From Diplonema papillatum (lineage: Eukaryota; Euglenozoa; Diplonemea; Diplonemida; Diplonemidae): a stretch of DNA of 64,000 nt. Made by a program: the position numbers and the translations under genes. Shown in pieces: positions 10,604-21,110 of the stretch (positions within the stretch are counted from its first letter, which is position 1; the number at the start of each line of letters is the position of its first letter). The notes beneath the pieces are model-generated. The model did not search any database, was not told the origin of the DNA, and saw only the letters and a list, made by a program, of their open reading frames with translations. The stretch covers positions 124,001 through 188,000 of the forward strand of contig JAPJBO010000212.1 in the NCBI GenBank assembly GCA_030068145.1, in the 5' to 3' direction.

Positions 10604-11182
10604 TTTTTTGATAGATCGTCGGCGTGACGTTGATATCTTGGGTATCCGCGGCTACCGCAGATCGGCATTTCAAGTGCAAATAATCCTGGGTCCAGAGCGG
10701 GGGAATGTTCCCGAGTTCGTCCAGTTGCTCGTCCTCTGCACTAGACACGAGCGAAGCTCAGGACTTGGCCCCCCTACCGTTTGCACTCTCCTGTGCCCGA
10801 AAACTGTTCAAACGAGCAATACCGAGCTGATTGACCGAGTTTCAAGTAAAATCCCGGAATCCAAGCCAAGCCCCTGTATTTTTTTTTTAGCTCCCTGGAT
10901 AACCAGACACCCCGACCGCAGTCAGGACAGCGTCGAGAACTCCGGCACCTAGCCAGAGCGGAACACGCAATGACCCGCCCACCGGCCCTGATCTCCCTCG
11001 CGCAACCAACGCATGTGTGCATTCTGCCCCACCCAACTTACACCCTTTCACTGCCTTTACTGCCCGCTCGCGCCAGCACAAAGCAGTGCGTGCGGTAGCG
11101 CAATGTTCCGTCGCCCTTCTTCGTTTTCCCCCGTCATGCCGTCAGTTACGCAGCCGAGTATAACGTGGCCACGGGCGCGAAT
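10604..11182. other. Gene-free stretch
   Basis: I see no gene, RNA or clear repeat here. The open frames are short and of random composition. Confidence 0.4.
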
Positions 11183-11860
11183 CGTCATCCGAGCGTATGC
11201 CGGCAAGCTCCCTGTCACGAACTTGTACACCCACCTCAGAATGCGAGTCGTCATTAGGGCAGAGAGGTCAACAGGCTACCACAAACTCTGGCAGTGAACT
11301 AAGGATGCGAATCGTCATCAGTAGCAAAGAAGTCAACAAACTACCCACCACAAACTCTGGCAGTGAACTAAGGATGCGAATCGTCATCAGTAGCAAAGAA
11401 GTCAACAAACTACCCACCACAAACTCTGGCAGTGAACTAAGGATGCGAATCGTCGTCCGAGCGTATGCCCGCAAGCTCCCTGTCACGAACTTGTACACCC
11501 GAGTCGTCATTAGTGCAGAGAGGTCAACAGGCTACCCACCACAAACTCTGGCAGTGAACTAAGGTTGCGAATTGTCATTAGTAGCAAAGAGGTCAACAAA
11601 CTACCCACTACAACCCACCACAAACTCTGGCAGTGAACTAAGGTTGCGAATTGTCATTAGTAGCAAAGAGGTCAACAAACTACCCACTACAACCCACCAC
11701 AAACGCTGGCAGTGAACTAAGAATGCGAATTGTCATTAGAAGCAAGAGGTCAACAAACTACCCACTACAACCCACCGCAAACTCTTGCAGTGAACTAAGG
11801 ATGCGAATCGTCATTGGTAGCAGAGAGGTCAACAGGCTACCCACCATAAACTATCGTCAT
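11183..11860 (+). repeat. Minisatellite with a 69-bp unit and higher-order pattern
   Basis: About seven units share CTCTGGCAGTGAACTAAGG, ATGCGAATCGTCAT and AGTCAACAAACTACCC. A second block type (GCAAGCTCCCTGTCACGAAC) occurs at about 11200 and 11470, giving a higher-order arrangement. Units in the first half stay in frame because 69 is divisible by 3. Stops and length changes later argue against coding. Confidence 0.85.
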
Positions 11861-12024
11861 TAGAGCAGAGGTCCGTAAGCTCTCTATTCGCAGACTACAG
11901 GAGCAAACTACTGGGCTCCGCAGATCACCCATCGCGCATTAGGCACGCGCCAGGAGAGTCGAATGGTGTCGTCGCCGGCGGCGAAAACCGCTGATGTGCG
12001 AGATGATGGACACGCAACCAGCGA

Positions 12025-12170
12025 AAACGTGCCTTGCTTTGTGCACACCGCCCGTCGTTGCTACCGATTGGCTGTGGGAGAGAGAAGCTTGTTTTTTGGC
12101 AACAACGTTTCTCAGCTGAAGGAAAACGTCGTAACAAAGTTGCTGCAGATGAACATGCAGGGTTGATGAC
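12025..12170 (+). rRNA. SSU rRNA 3'-end fragment, degenerate
   Basis: The universal 3' end of small-subunit rRNA is recognisable. CTTTGTGCACACCGCCCGTC (canonical TTTGTACACACCGCCCGTC) is followed by CTACCGATTGG, and about 75 bases later by GTCGTAACAAAGTTGCTG and GATGAACATGCAGG (canonical GTCGTAACAAGGTTGCTGTAGGTGAACCTGC). Helix 44 is shortened and conserved bases are changed (TACACACC to TGCACACC, CAAGG to CAAAG), so this is probably a relic. There is no upstream SSU or downstream ITS/LSU. It lies about 360 bp upstream of the receptor gene on the same strand. Confidence 0.75.
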
Positions 12171-12529
12171 AAAAACTCCAATTCTGAAAGAGACTCTCGG
12201 AGGATCTCGAAGCACCTCGAAGGAACACTTTGCCAGATTGAAACCCGTGGATATGAAGGAAATAGAAAGTCCCGAGCCCTCCTTATCTATTGGCCAAGTA
12301 CCGCGGTTCAACCTCACACGCATGCGCGTGAGAAGTCGAACGGCCCCCTCACCCCCTGACGAAAACAAGAAGCTAGGTTCTTTCACATTTCTCCCGAGTG
12401 GGATGGCACCTGGTCCAGATCGTAGTTGCCACGTGAAAAACACGTCCAGAAATAGGAAGGGGCGGGTCGGACGAACTTCTCGTGGGGCAGGCTTTGGGTT
12501 ACCAGCGCGCGGTTTCTGGGAGATTGAGA

Positions 12530-15472
12530 ATGTGGCTGTCGGTGAGCAGCGTGAGCATCGGCGTCATGGCGACGAGCGTGCTGGTGACGGTGATCCTCAG
12601 CCTCGCACTCGCGGTGCGGATAACCGACCGCGTCCTGGACAGCACGAACGAGCAGCACGACGGCGGCATCGCCGGGTGCCTCGCAGACGGAGAGGACCAG
12701 CTCGTCGAGATGACGGACGCGTTGCTCGCGGAAACCTGCCTTGCCGTCTCGACTTCGATCGAGGGTTTCCTGGGCGAGGTCGTCGACGCCTTCAAGGAGC
12801 TGACTTCGTCGCTGTCGGCCGGAGACCCAGCCGAGATTGATTCGTTTGCCCTGTACAGCCGGTACCGGAATCTCATCGCCGCGACGTACGAAGCCAAGCG
12901 AATTGTGATGCTGGCGGCCTTCACGATGAATTACGTGGGCATGGCGACAGCGATGTTCGCCCCGGTGCACTACGAAGTGGAGCGCATCGACGAAGTCGCA
13001 GACTTCAAAACCGCGTTCAGGCGGCCGAACACGACGATCCTGCTCGAGTTCCAGAACCACTTCAACCGGCACATGGGAACCATGGCGCCGGATGGCGATT
13101 TCTACGCGATGCCGTGCGTCCCGCTGTTCTTCGTCTTCGGCACCGCCAGCGGCAGCTGCGCGATGCGGCCGGGCGGTGACCGCGAGTTTCCGTTGATGCA
13201 GTCGTTCGTCGAGGTCGACAGCAAGGACGAGCCGCTGACCTACGCCGTCCACAGCAACGTCGCGACCTTCGCTCGGTGGTCGCCTGTGTACTCGCAGGGG
13301 GGGTACGCGGCTATTGCCATGCGGGGGGTCTGGTCGATTCCGGACGCGCCGTACTCGAACCAAAATCCCGCGGGTTTCGTCATGGTCAGCCACGACCTGA
13401 CGTCGGTGAAGACCGTGCTCGACTCGATCGTCAACCAGGAGTATATCTTCGTCGTCATCGGAGACAACGGGCGGCCCGAGGAGCTTGGGCTGATGGTCGG
13501 GACCACCCACGGTAACGGAACTCACATCATCCCCCGCCCGAACATCATCACGGGCATCATGACCATGAGCGTCTTCCCGCTGCACTGTCTAAACGCAACG
13601 CACGACGTGCCGAGGGCCGCGTGCGAGATGCTCTATCAAGATCAAGGCTCCGCCGGCGACCCTTTCACGCCCGCGTTCGAAAGACAAAACGCGTTCGGCA
13701 CCCGCCGGCTTGATCTGCACACGGGGAATGCAACCGTGGAGTACTTTTTACGCGTGCACCCTTTGACGGACCATCTGGGCCTCCGCTGGTGGGTTGTGCT
13801 GCTGGAGGAGGTCGACAACATCCTGGGCATCATCAACAGGAAGCGCGCGGCGGCGGCCGCGGCCGCGGAGGCGGCGAACAAGGACATCCAGGACCAGCTG
13901 GAAAAGGACAGGATCATGGCGTACGTTTGGATTGTCGCGGTCGTGGTCCTCGTGGTCATCGCCACCGGGCTAGGGACGCTCGCCGCAACCCGCCCGCTCG
14001 ACCAGCTCATGCGGGACATGGAGCAGGTCGCGATGATGAACCTCGAAATCCTCGACGGCAAGCGGCCGAAATCGATGATAAAAGAGCTGCACTCCATGCA
14101 GACGTCGTTCCACGCCGTCGTCAAGAACATGAAGGAGTTCAGGCAGTTTATGCCGGCTTCTCTCCTGCGCGCCGGGTACGACGAAAACGCGGATGATGAC
14201 GGCCCGTCGGACTCATCCGACGCCGTGGACAGCACCCCGAAGCATCTCCACGGAACAGGCACTAAAGCGTCGAGATCTGACGCGACGTCAGACTCACGAG
14301 GCCCGACCGGTTACCTGAGGCGGAAGGACAGCGGCTCGGGGTCGGTGAAGACGGTGGAGATCCGGCAGCAGGACACCGGCACTGACGTCTCGAGCAAGTT
14401 CGGCAGCATGTCGAACGCCGGGCGGCGGCAGGCGAAGCAGATGGCGGTGTCGCTGGCGCGGAAGCACCGGTCGGCGCACGTGTGCGCCGGCTGCCGGGAC
14501 TTCGCGCGGCTCGTCAGGCTCACGGGCGATTGCCCGGCGATCGTCGCGTTCCACTCCGCGTGGCTCCACGCGTGCATCGCGGATGCGCAGGACTGGCGGG
14601 GCGTCGTCGTCGGGTTCAAAGCCGACCGAGTCGAGGTCAGCTTCGGCGGGCTGAGCGCCTGCATCTCTCCGGCGACGAAGGCGGCGAAGTACGCGTTAAA
14701 GATGCGCGGCCGGTTCGCTGCGATGCGCAATGAGCTGCTGCCGACTGTCGCGCAAGGCGGCTGCTCACTGCCGGCCGTCGGGATCGCTTCTGGGTCGGTT
14801 TTCGTCGGGAACCTGGGCTGCCAGGGGTTGAAGGCACCCGCGGTGCTGGGGAGGGCCGCGCAGCACTCGACGGTGATGCAGGCGATTGCCTGCGAGATCG
14901 GGCTGGACATCGTCACGGACCAGAACTCGGTCGACGAGCTGAAGGGCGTGATCGTCTGCACACCCATAGACGTAGTCCGGCTGGAGACCGGCAAGATGCA
15001 GATCGCGTACTACCTGTCCGAGGCGATGTCGGCCGCTGCGGGGGAGTGGATGTACACAATGGACGCGGGCGTCGGCGAGGGCGAGTCGTATGACAAAGCG
15101 TGGGACACGCTCCGGTCCGGCGACGTTTCCGCGGCGGCGGAGGCGTTCCAGAACATGAAAGACTCCGAAGCTGCGCTGGCCGTCGGAGCCAGGCTCATGC
15201 GCTACGTCGACGACGTGTCAGCGGTGACAGGGAAGGCGCCCAACACATACTGCCGCCTGCACCGAAAGCGGAGCACCGTGCCCGGTGTGATCGCCGACAG
15301 CACCATGACCATGTCCATGCGACAGCCCCGCCCCCGGGTCCTGCGCGAAACCGCATCCTCGCAGTCGCTCTCGTCGCGCACGTCCTCCCGTCCAAAGTCG
15401 TCGAAGGGTGCCCATGCCTCCGGACCCCCCCAACAGCAGGGCCCCTCCCCCCCGGTCGGTGCGATCTGCTGA
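12530..15472 (+). CDS. Two-TM receptor with Cache, HAMP and a degenerate cyclase domain
   Basis: This is a predicted 980-residue membrane receptor. The ATG at 12530 is chosen because it directly precedes a transmembrane helix (residues about 8-30); upstream codons in frame have no such character. An extracellular region (about 31-455) includes a Cache/PAS-like stretch (GFVMVSHDLTSVK ... YIFVVIGDNGR). TM2 is at about 462-485, followed by a HAMP-like linker and FRQFMPASLL (about 538-547). A class III nucleotidyl-cyclase-like fold occupies about 645-830, with GIASGSVFVGNLG matching GIHTGxVVxGNIG. The first metal Asp is replaced by Gly (about 654). The N...R transition-state pair is Gln 778 / Val 782. 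The second metal Asp seems kept (KADRVEV). I therefore expect a pseudocyclase or a regulatory or dimer partner. The Ser-rich C-tail (about 900-980) has no known domain. No intron is needed. Confidence 0.8.
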   Translation: MWLSVSSVSIGVMATSVLVTVILSLALAVRITDRVLDSTNEQHDGGIAGCLADGEDQLVEMTDALLAETCLAVSTSIEGFLGEVVDAFKELTSSLSAGDPAEIDSFALYSRYRNLIAATYEAKRIVMLAAFTMNYVGMATAMFAPVHYEVERIDEVADFKTAFRRPNTTILLEFQNHFNRHMGTMAPDGDFYAMPCVPLFFVFGTASGSCAMRPGGDREFPLMQSFVEVDSKDEPLTYAVHSNVATFARWSPVYSQGGYAAIAMRGVWSIPDAPYSNQNPAGFVMVSHDLTSVKTVLDSIVNQEYIFVVIGDNGRPEELGLMVGTTHGNGTHIIPRPNIITGIMTMSVFPLHCLNATHDVPRAACEMLYQDQGSAGDPFTPAFERQNAFGTRRLDLHTGNATVEYFLRVHPLTDHLGLRWWVVLLEEVDNILGIINRKRAAAAAAAEAANKDIQDQLEKDRIMAYVWIVAVVVLVVIATGLGTLAATRPLDQLMRDMEQVAMMNLEILDGKRPKSMIKELHSMQTSFHAVVKNMKEFRQFMPASLLRAGYDENADDDGPSDSSDAVDSTPKHLHGTGTKASRSDATSDSRGPTGYLRRKDSGSGSVKTVEIRQQDTGTDVSSKFGSMSNAGRRQAKQMAVSLARKHRSAHVCAGCRDFARLVRLTGDCPAIVAFHSAWLHACIADAQDWRGVVVGFKADRVEVSFGGLSACISPATKAAKYALKMRGRFAAMRNELLPTVAQGGCSLPAVGIASGSVFVGNLGCQGLKAPAVLGRAAQHSTVMQAIACEIGLDIVTDQNSVDELKGVIVCTPIDVVRLETGKMQIAYYLSEAMSAAAGEWMYTMDAGVGEGESYDKAWDTLRSGDVSAAAEAFQNMKDSEAALAVGARLMRYVDDVSAVTGKAPNTYCRLHRKRSTVPGVIADSTMTMSMRQPRPRVLRETASSQSLSSRTSSRPKSSKGAHASGPPQQQGPSPPVGAIC

Positions 15473-15494
15473 CGCGTGCGCGTTCAACAAAAAT

Positions 15495-15712
15495 ACTCGA
15501 GGGGCTGCCTTGTGCTTACTTCGAAGGAGGCTAGAGGGGGAGAAACAATACAACTACAAAATGGGTCTTTTTTGTTGAATGCTTACGCCCGCCACTGAAC
15601 CCAGATTCACGTGTGTTTCGTGTGGGCCACAGCACATTTACCTCCTTTGATCTTTTCCAGCTAGCAGCCTCCTCAAGTATTTCCTACAAAGCAGGTGCTT
15701 ATACAAAACGTA
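15495..15712 (+). mobile_element. Retroposon C, near-complete copy
   Basis: The unit runs from about CTCGAGGGGCTGCC to the 3' tail CAAAGCAGGTGCTTATACAA, then an A-rich stretch and a poly(A) run (15721-15740). Copies lie at 45462-45693, 61400-61590 (minus) and, partially, 44735-44858. The conserved 3' tail plus A-tract is typical of non-LTR retroposons or SINEs. No pol III box was recognised at the 5' end. It begins 23 bp after the stop of the receptor gene and may supply its 3' UTR. Confidence 0.65.
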
Positions 15713-16635
15713 ACAAAAGAACAAAAAAAAAAAAAAAAAAAGGCGGAGGGAGGGATTTTTCTTTTCCTTTATATTATTTCCATTTGGTTTCGGCATCAAA
15801 AGGACCTTTTAAGACGCTAAAAGTGTGGGAAGACGCAGCCCAATAAAATGAAAAGTATGAGAAAGAGGGAAAGAGAAATAAATAGCCGAAGGGCGCCCAT
15901 CATCTTGGACCCAAACAAAGCTCAGGACGGGGAGACTCTGCCTGAAGGAATCAACCACCCCCGGGTGGGCTAGTCTGACACAAGTTGTCAACAGGAAAAA
16001 AAAAAAAACACTAACCCAAACAACTGCCGCCGGTAGAGTAAACCTGCCTAAATAAATCAACTGCCTTCGGGTAGGCTAGTCTGACACTAATCGTCGTCGG
16101 GGGGGGAAAAAAAAAGACCCTCTAGCCTCTTCCTTACCCGCGGAAATATTTGAAGCACAGCCTTCCTTGTACTGGAGGTCTAGCGGCGAGAAGCCGTTTT
16201 GTCGTGTGCTTTAGATCCTCTGTCTTTAATGCTTAGTCGTATGTGGTGCTAGCGTTCCACAGCCGTGTTCAGTATGCGTCTCGGGGGGAACCGATTTGCG
16301 GCAGGCAAGCACTGGTCACGGGCTAGTGTTACTTACCACTCGTCGATTGGGGAGTCAAACGATGATGCTGATGCGTTCACGCTCTTGGGAGGGTTTGCCG
16401 TGCAATTCCGCTCGGCGCGAACTGTCCGCAGCCCGGTAGTGCCTAAATGAGCGGTCTCAGCAAGCCGCGGCGCGTCAGCCTTCAAATTAAGCGACCGGGT
16501 GCTGCAAGATACCGTAATTGGACTATTGTTGAAACCGGGACACCCCCTCAAAATGGGGCGGGTGCCCCAGGTTTTACCCGGTCGGCATTTTTTTTTTTTT
16601 TTTTTTTTTCGGGGTTTGCGACTTTGCGTACTTCG
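15713..16635. other. Gene-free stretch with a short direct repeat
   Basis: No gene is supportable. A two-copy direct repeat lies at about 15942-15988 and 16044-16092 (CTGCCT.AA..AATCAAC, GGGT.GGCTAGTCTGACAC). Poly(A) and poly(T) tracts occur at 15721-15740 and 16589-16609. Confidence 0.45.
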
Positions 16636-16750
16636 CTGTGTTAACAATGCATTGTTGGTTTAACAATGCATTGTTGGTACTAAAAATTAGTAGTTGGCAG
16701 CGTACTACATGAAACTTACCAAAGCAGGTGAGTTCCGCTAGTGCGCACAA
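16636..16750 (+). repeat. Interspersed repeat D
   Basis: A duplicated TTAACAATGCATTGTTGGT word is followed by ATTAGTAGTTGGCAGCGTAC, then ACCAAAGCAGGTGAGTTCCG and CTAGTGCGCACA. A close copy lies at 61590-61690, and diverged ones near 63090-63150 and 63685-63745. It is non-coding. Confidence 0.75.
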
Positions 16751-16805
16751 AATCGTGACCCTCTTGTCCGTGCCTTTGGGTGCTCAATACTCTGCTCGAC
16801 CCCTA

Positions 16806-17224
16806 GTGGGGGGGCCCAAATACAATAGGTACCCAAATACAATATTATTTCGGAATACAATAGGTACTGAAATGGGGGTTTCGGTGAGCATTGTTTCGGA
16901 ATACAATATTATTTGTCCCCAGTGGGGTTTTGCAGGGGGTTCCACGGGCTTCCCCTCGCGAGAGCAGCTTCTCTGCCCCTACCTCTGGGTTTTCCAAAGT
17001 CTGAAATGCCATCCGGGGGCCAGATCTTTGGCCACATCGAGTGTAGAAAAGGTGCCATACATGCTGGGGGGTAGCTCTTTCCACCCCACAAAATATTTGC
17101 CAAATTTCCTCCAATGTTGACCTACAAGTGCCTGCACCCAGACTATCAGCATCCAGACTGTTTGAAACCTCTATCCTTCCCCACCAAATACAACATAATA
17201 CCTATTGTATTTGGGCCCCCCCAG
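16806..17224. mobile_element. 419-bp MITE with terminal inverted repeats and TA duplication
   Basis: The left end (16806) reads GTGGGGGGGCCCAAATACAA. The right end, reverse-complemented from 17224, reads CTGGGGGGGCCCAAATACAA, so about 26 terminal bases match apart from the first. Both ends are flanked by TA (16804-16805 and 17225-17226), the target duplication of Tc1/mariner-type elements. Sub-terminal CGGAATACAATA words repeat inside. There is no transposase frame, so it is non-autonomous. The G7 terminus resembles that of the MITE at 45696-45845. Confidence 0.75.
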
Positions 17225-17684
17225 TAGATGCCCTGTCGTAGGAGGCTGCAGGACCACCACTGGTGCAGTCACGCAGGTGACTACCTGTAACACCCCCCCG
17301 GGTGTCCCAGGTTTAACCCGGTCTGTCATGTACCCGTTCCAGTTTTAGTCCAGTTCAACATTATTCCAATTACAGGAGAGTGTACACGGAATGATCTCCA
17401 ACCACGAACACATTCGCAATGAATGTGGCCCTGGGCCCCAGACGTGCCTACATGTGGGGTGGGAGTGGGGGGGCGGGTGCAAGGATCATTCCCTTGCACC
17501 ACCACCGCTTTGATCGCACCGACGAGGGACACGACATCGTAAGTATGTAAGAAAGGATGTGAGGGTTCAGAAGACACGAGTGTCCCACTCGAAAATCCAC
17601 ACCTCCAGAATCTGGACTCAACACAAAGTTCAACTTCATTCAACGATTCCCAAACAACAACACCATTACCAAAAAAAAAAGACA
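17225..17684. other. Gene-free stretch
   Basis: No gene, RNA or clear repeat was recognised. The open frames are short and not protein-like. Confidence 0.4.
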
Positions 17685-17850
17685 GGCGCTTCGTTTTGTT
17701 GGTGCGTACCGGTTGATCGTTTTCCCACTTGTATTTACCCTGTGTGGATTCAGTAAGGGATTCTGATCAACCACCAAAAACACGCTGCCTACGTCTTTTT
17801 AGCCTGCACAATACATTGAAGGGCAACCCACAAGATTGTTAGTGCTAAAA
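17685..17850 (-). repeat. Interspersed repeat F, copy 2
   Basis: This is the reverse complement of 2490-2690, sharing GGTTGATCGTTTTCCCACTT, ACACGCTGCCTACGTC and CCTGCACAATACATTGAAGG. It is non-coding. Confidence 0.8.
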
Positions 17851-18729
17851 ATACCCAAGCGCAACACAGCACCGTCGCCCGAACTCAAAAACGGCGTTCG
17901 ACGGAGCACACAAACCTAGGCGGTCCTCACCTGTAGAATCGCTCACCCATTGCTCATTGCCACCAGCAACATAGTTGTTTTTCAATACCAATGTGCTGCA
18001 GGGCTTAACTAACGTTACAACTCTGCTCGCGTCGTATAACCGCAATCAAAAAACAACGCACTTCACTCGGAGTACCGACGGGAAGGGTTCCGCGGCGTAG
18101 AAGAGATCGATTCCAACTCTACCCGACGGCAAACGTACCGTATTCTCCGAAACTTTCGTTTTGTATTGTAATAAGCACCTGCTTTGTAGGTAGGTACACT
18201 CGCAGAGGTTCGCCAGTTGAACTAGCCTCCGTCGAAATGAGCACCGGGCGGCCCCTCCGATTTGATGTTCGTTCAACCCCCTTTGCGGTCGGAGCATCCA
18301 TTTGTGCCTCATGGGCTTCATGGGTTGGGCACGTATCTTCATCCGGGCCGTTTTCTGCCGTATCCTCGGCAACTAGCTACCACAGGAACCACTGCCAGCT
18401 ATTGGAGAGAAAATGATACTGCTCGACCCACTTGTGATAGAAGGCAGTGGGGGTTGAGGTTCTCCGTCAAGATGCTAGCCGCCAGATGCTAGGGCGGGCT
18501 ACTGCCAACTGGAGGAGAGCCCGCGAAACAACCTGTCAACACACGCCTGCCAGGCGGTCTCGTCCGTCAGTTAGAAGAACGCCCCCGGCTGCGCCACCAT
18601 CGGTGCAATCATCATCTTTGACTGGGCTGCGGCTCGCACCGCGCCCACGACGTAACGACTTACGCCCGCCGTAGTAGTACGGGACAGTAGTGGGGCGACC
18701 GGATACTCCCCGGAGGGGAGAACCGTCTG
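17851..18729. other. Gene-free stretch with a retroposon tail
   Basis: No gene is supportable. At about 18168-18225 the minus strand carries the retroposon tail CAAAGCAGGTGCTTATTACA with an upstream CAACTGGCG word. About 18618-18715 resembles 55685-55790 (GCTGCGGC.CGCACCGCGCC, GACCGGA.ACTCC.CGGAG). Confidence 0.45.
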
Positions 18730-19020
18730 TTTTTTTACATAAGTGCCAGCTTGAAATGCTCGACGATGCTGCCCGACAAAGAACAGAAGGGATCCGAAGT
18801 GCTGTAACTACCGAACCACGTGTTGAACGGACGTGAGGTCATGCGGGTCTACCCCTACACGACAAATCACACAAACACAACAGGTCAAAAGTCCTGAGTG
18901 AGAAAACAACACACGGTGGTGTAAGCGAAGAACACATCAGAATGTGTTTGTATTGTATTTGCCCCTTCCTCTATATTTCCCCTCTTCCATTCGGATTCGA
19001 AGCAGCTACGTCGAGTATTT
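18730..19020 (-). mobile_element. Retroposon E, copy 3
   Basis: It is closely similar to 9900-10200 over its length, ending on the minus strand in GGCACTTATGTAAAAAAACA. Compared with copy 2 it lacks a few bases after the tail (CTTGAAATGCTCG against CTTGAAAGGAAATGCTCG). No coding frame is visible. Confidence 0.65.
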
Positions 19021-20228
19021 TCCTTTGAAAATGCACTCGCCCGCAAAGGGACTCCTCTCGCACGTCGCCACCGCCCCACTTTCGGTGTGGCCGTTGTTCA
19101 ATGCTACGTAGCCCGTTGTTCAATGCTACGTAACAGGAACAACTCGGCTGGCCATAGTTAAATGCCAATATGTCTACTTTCCTTTCACTACCCCGCTCCC
19201 GGCCTCAATGGTCAACCAGAGACCCTAAAACACCGAACCTTTAGAGAAGAAGAAGCTTTCCGTCCCGAACCGGTTTACGAGGATGGGGTACTAATCCAGT
19301 TTCGCGAAAAACCCCAACCAAGGTTACCGATACAAAACCGAACTCAACCCTTCGGAACGTCTCCGCCTGTGATAACATTGGTAAGCCGGTCCACCATCGC
19401 CCCCTCCTCTGTACGACGCACTACAATGACGTGACAAGCAGGGGTGGAGCAGAGCTAATACATCGGTCAGGTACGTACAGCAAGACGAGCCATGTTTTTT
19501 TTTTTGGCAGAGTTAACACTAGCACTGCGAGGAGTTGTGGAGAAACTAGTCCTCGAAGAAAACGACAACCCCACCGCTGGTTGCACCGACAGATGCCCCT
19601 CCATTTTCGGTGGAGAGTACGACAGGCATCCGCGTCGGAGATTTCTTCTTGAAAGTATGCTAATACTGCAAGGAGACCTCTTGAGTTTGTGCTAGCCACG
19701 AACTGGGAGTCGGGAGAACCTACAAAGCCAAAAGCAGGACCGACCCCCCCGTTCGTGAGAAAAAGCGAAGAATAAAAACACCATCTTTTTTGCATCTATC
19801 TTTGTCAAGAGCTGCAACTCAACTATTCCCCTCGCTGCAAGTTCGAAGGACGCCACGGATCATTAGACCATATGCTTTCACATCGAGGATTGGTGCTGAA
19901 GATCGTGGATCCCTCTAAGTCCAAGCTCCAGCTTGATGACAAGCGTTTTTACCAGTAAACAGTGACATTTCAAGTGAATTCACAAGCATTGTTAGTGCGT
20001 CGTGCATATATGATTGTAGAGGGTGGTCATTTTGCCCACTCCACGAAGGGAGTTACTCCCTTTTTCGTTTTTTTGAAACACACACACACTTACACTGCCG
20101 ACGCGTCTCTGCTGCCGTGTGCGCTCGGATCGGAAGCTGCCTCGTCACTCGTTTTGTTTGTAAAGAATACTCCGTTCTGCTTCCAAACTTGCTCCAGAAC
20201 TAGAACGACACATACTCCTACAGCAAAA
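19021..20228. other. Gene-free stretch
   Basis: A minus-strand frame of about 120 codons (19421-19795) is the longest here, but it has no recognisable domain and ordinary composition. A short duplicated word (CCGTTGTTCAATGCTACGTA) lies at about 19092-19130. I see nothing else. Confidence 0.35.
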
Positions 20229-20365
20229 CATGGTTATGTCGGTATGTCGACCGATACTTTTCGATATTCTTGAAATATAGGCACATCGACGGTCGAAAAG
20301 AATCGATTCGATAAATGAGACGATGCCAAAACCGATATATCGACATCGATGCAAATTTCATCAGT

Positions 20366-20620
20366 AGGTTCGCACGTAGCTGCTCGTGTTGCGTCAAATT
20401 AAGCCGCATACTCCACGCCTGGTGGTGTCATTCCGTCAATTCGTTTAAGTTTCAGGCTTGCGAATGTACTCCCCCCTGAACCCAGAATCTTTGACTTCTC
20501 GTTCGGGGAGTGCCGTGGGAGCCAAAATGACTTCCCTCGATCCTGAGACGGCATCGTTTACAGCAGTGGACTACGACGGTATCTGATCATCTTGGATCGC
20601 GAATTTAGTTTTTCATCCGC
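20366..20620 (-). rRNA. SSU rRNA internal fragment
   Basis: The plus strand shows the reverse complement of highly conserved SSU words: CCGTCAATTCGTTTAAGTTT (the universal 907-region site, with one change), GACTACGACGGTATCTGATC, and GGCGTGGAGTATGCGGCTTA on the minus strand. The match fades below 20366 and above about 20620, so only the central-to-3' domain junction is present. Several conserved positions differ (AACGAATTGACGGAATGACA), consistent with a fast-evolving lineage or a relic. Confidence 0.8.
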
Positions 20621-20847
20621 CCTGAGCGCGCTTGCTAGCCGCAGAGCAGCTGTCAGCCATTGAGAGGTCGTTCTCGATGTTGGTGAAGGCGGCGGCACCG
20701 CCGTTGCATATGATTGTGAAATGCAGACACGCGCAGCGTCCTCCAGCCGCTTCCAGCCTTGCCGCATCTGTTTTCACGGACATGGAAGACGCTGCCGTCA
20801 GCGACTTGGCTGAAACGGAGACCGACTCCCTCGCAAGCAGACTCGTA

Positions 20848-21110
20848 CAAGGGGGGGTACAGGACTCTCACTGTACTTGTTCGCTATCGGCCTCCGGGAG
20901 ATATTTAGCCTTAGCAGAGGGATACCTGCCGATTAGCTCAGCATTCCCAAACTGAGCGACTCGTGCTAGCAAGGAGTTAACCAACATGGCTCGTCGAGGA
21001 AATACGGGACTCTCACCCTCTGTGGATACCCCATTCCAGGAGACTTACCTGAGGCTGTGGTGGCGGAGGAAAGCGGATACTGGTTCTGGTGTGCAGTTTG
21101 CCACCTCGAC
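20848..21110 (-). rRNA. LSU rRNA 5'-domain fragment
   Basis: Read on the minus strand, the LSU 5' domain is recognisable. CCTGGAATGGGGTATCCACA and AGAGGGTGAGAGTCCCGTAT are followed by AGTTTGGGAATGC, CTAAGGCTAAATA and CCGATAGCGAACAAGTAC. These match the conserved region between D1 and D2. The continuation GTGAGAGTCC replaces the usual GTGAGGGAAAG, so the copy ends or decays there. It lies upstream of the SSU piece in minus orientation, the reverse of normal rDNA order. Confidence 0.8.

Noticed and set aside
11183..11860. CRISPR-like array of 69-bp units
   Set aside because: The whole unit is repeated with no unique spacers, the context is eukaryotic and no cas-like genes are present. It is a minisatellite.
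20632..20955. 107-codon plus-strand frame
   Set aside because: It overlaps the antisense of LSU rRNA and its spacer, so openness is incidental.
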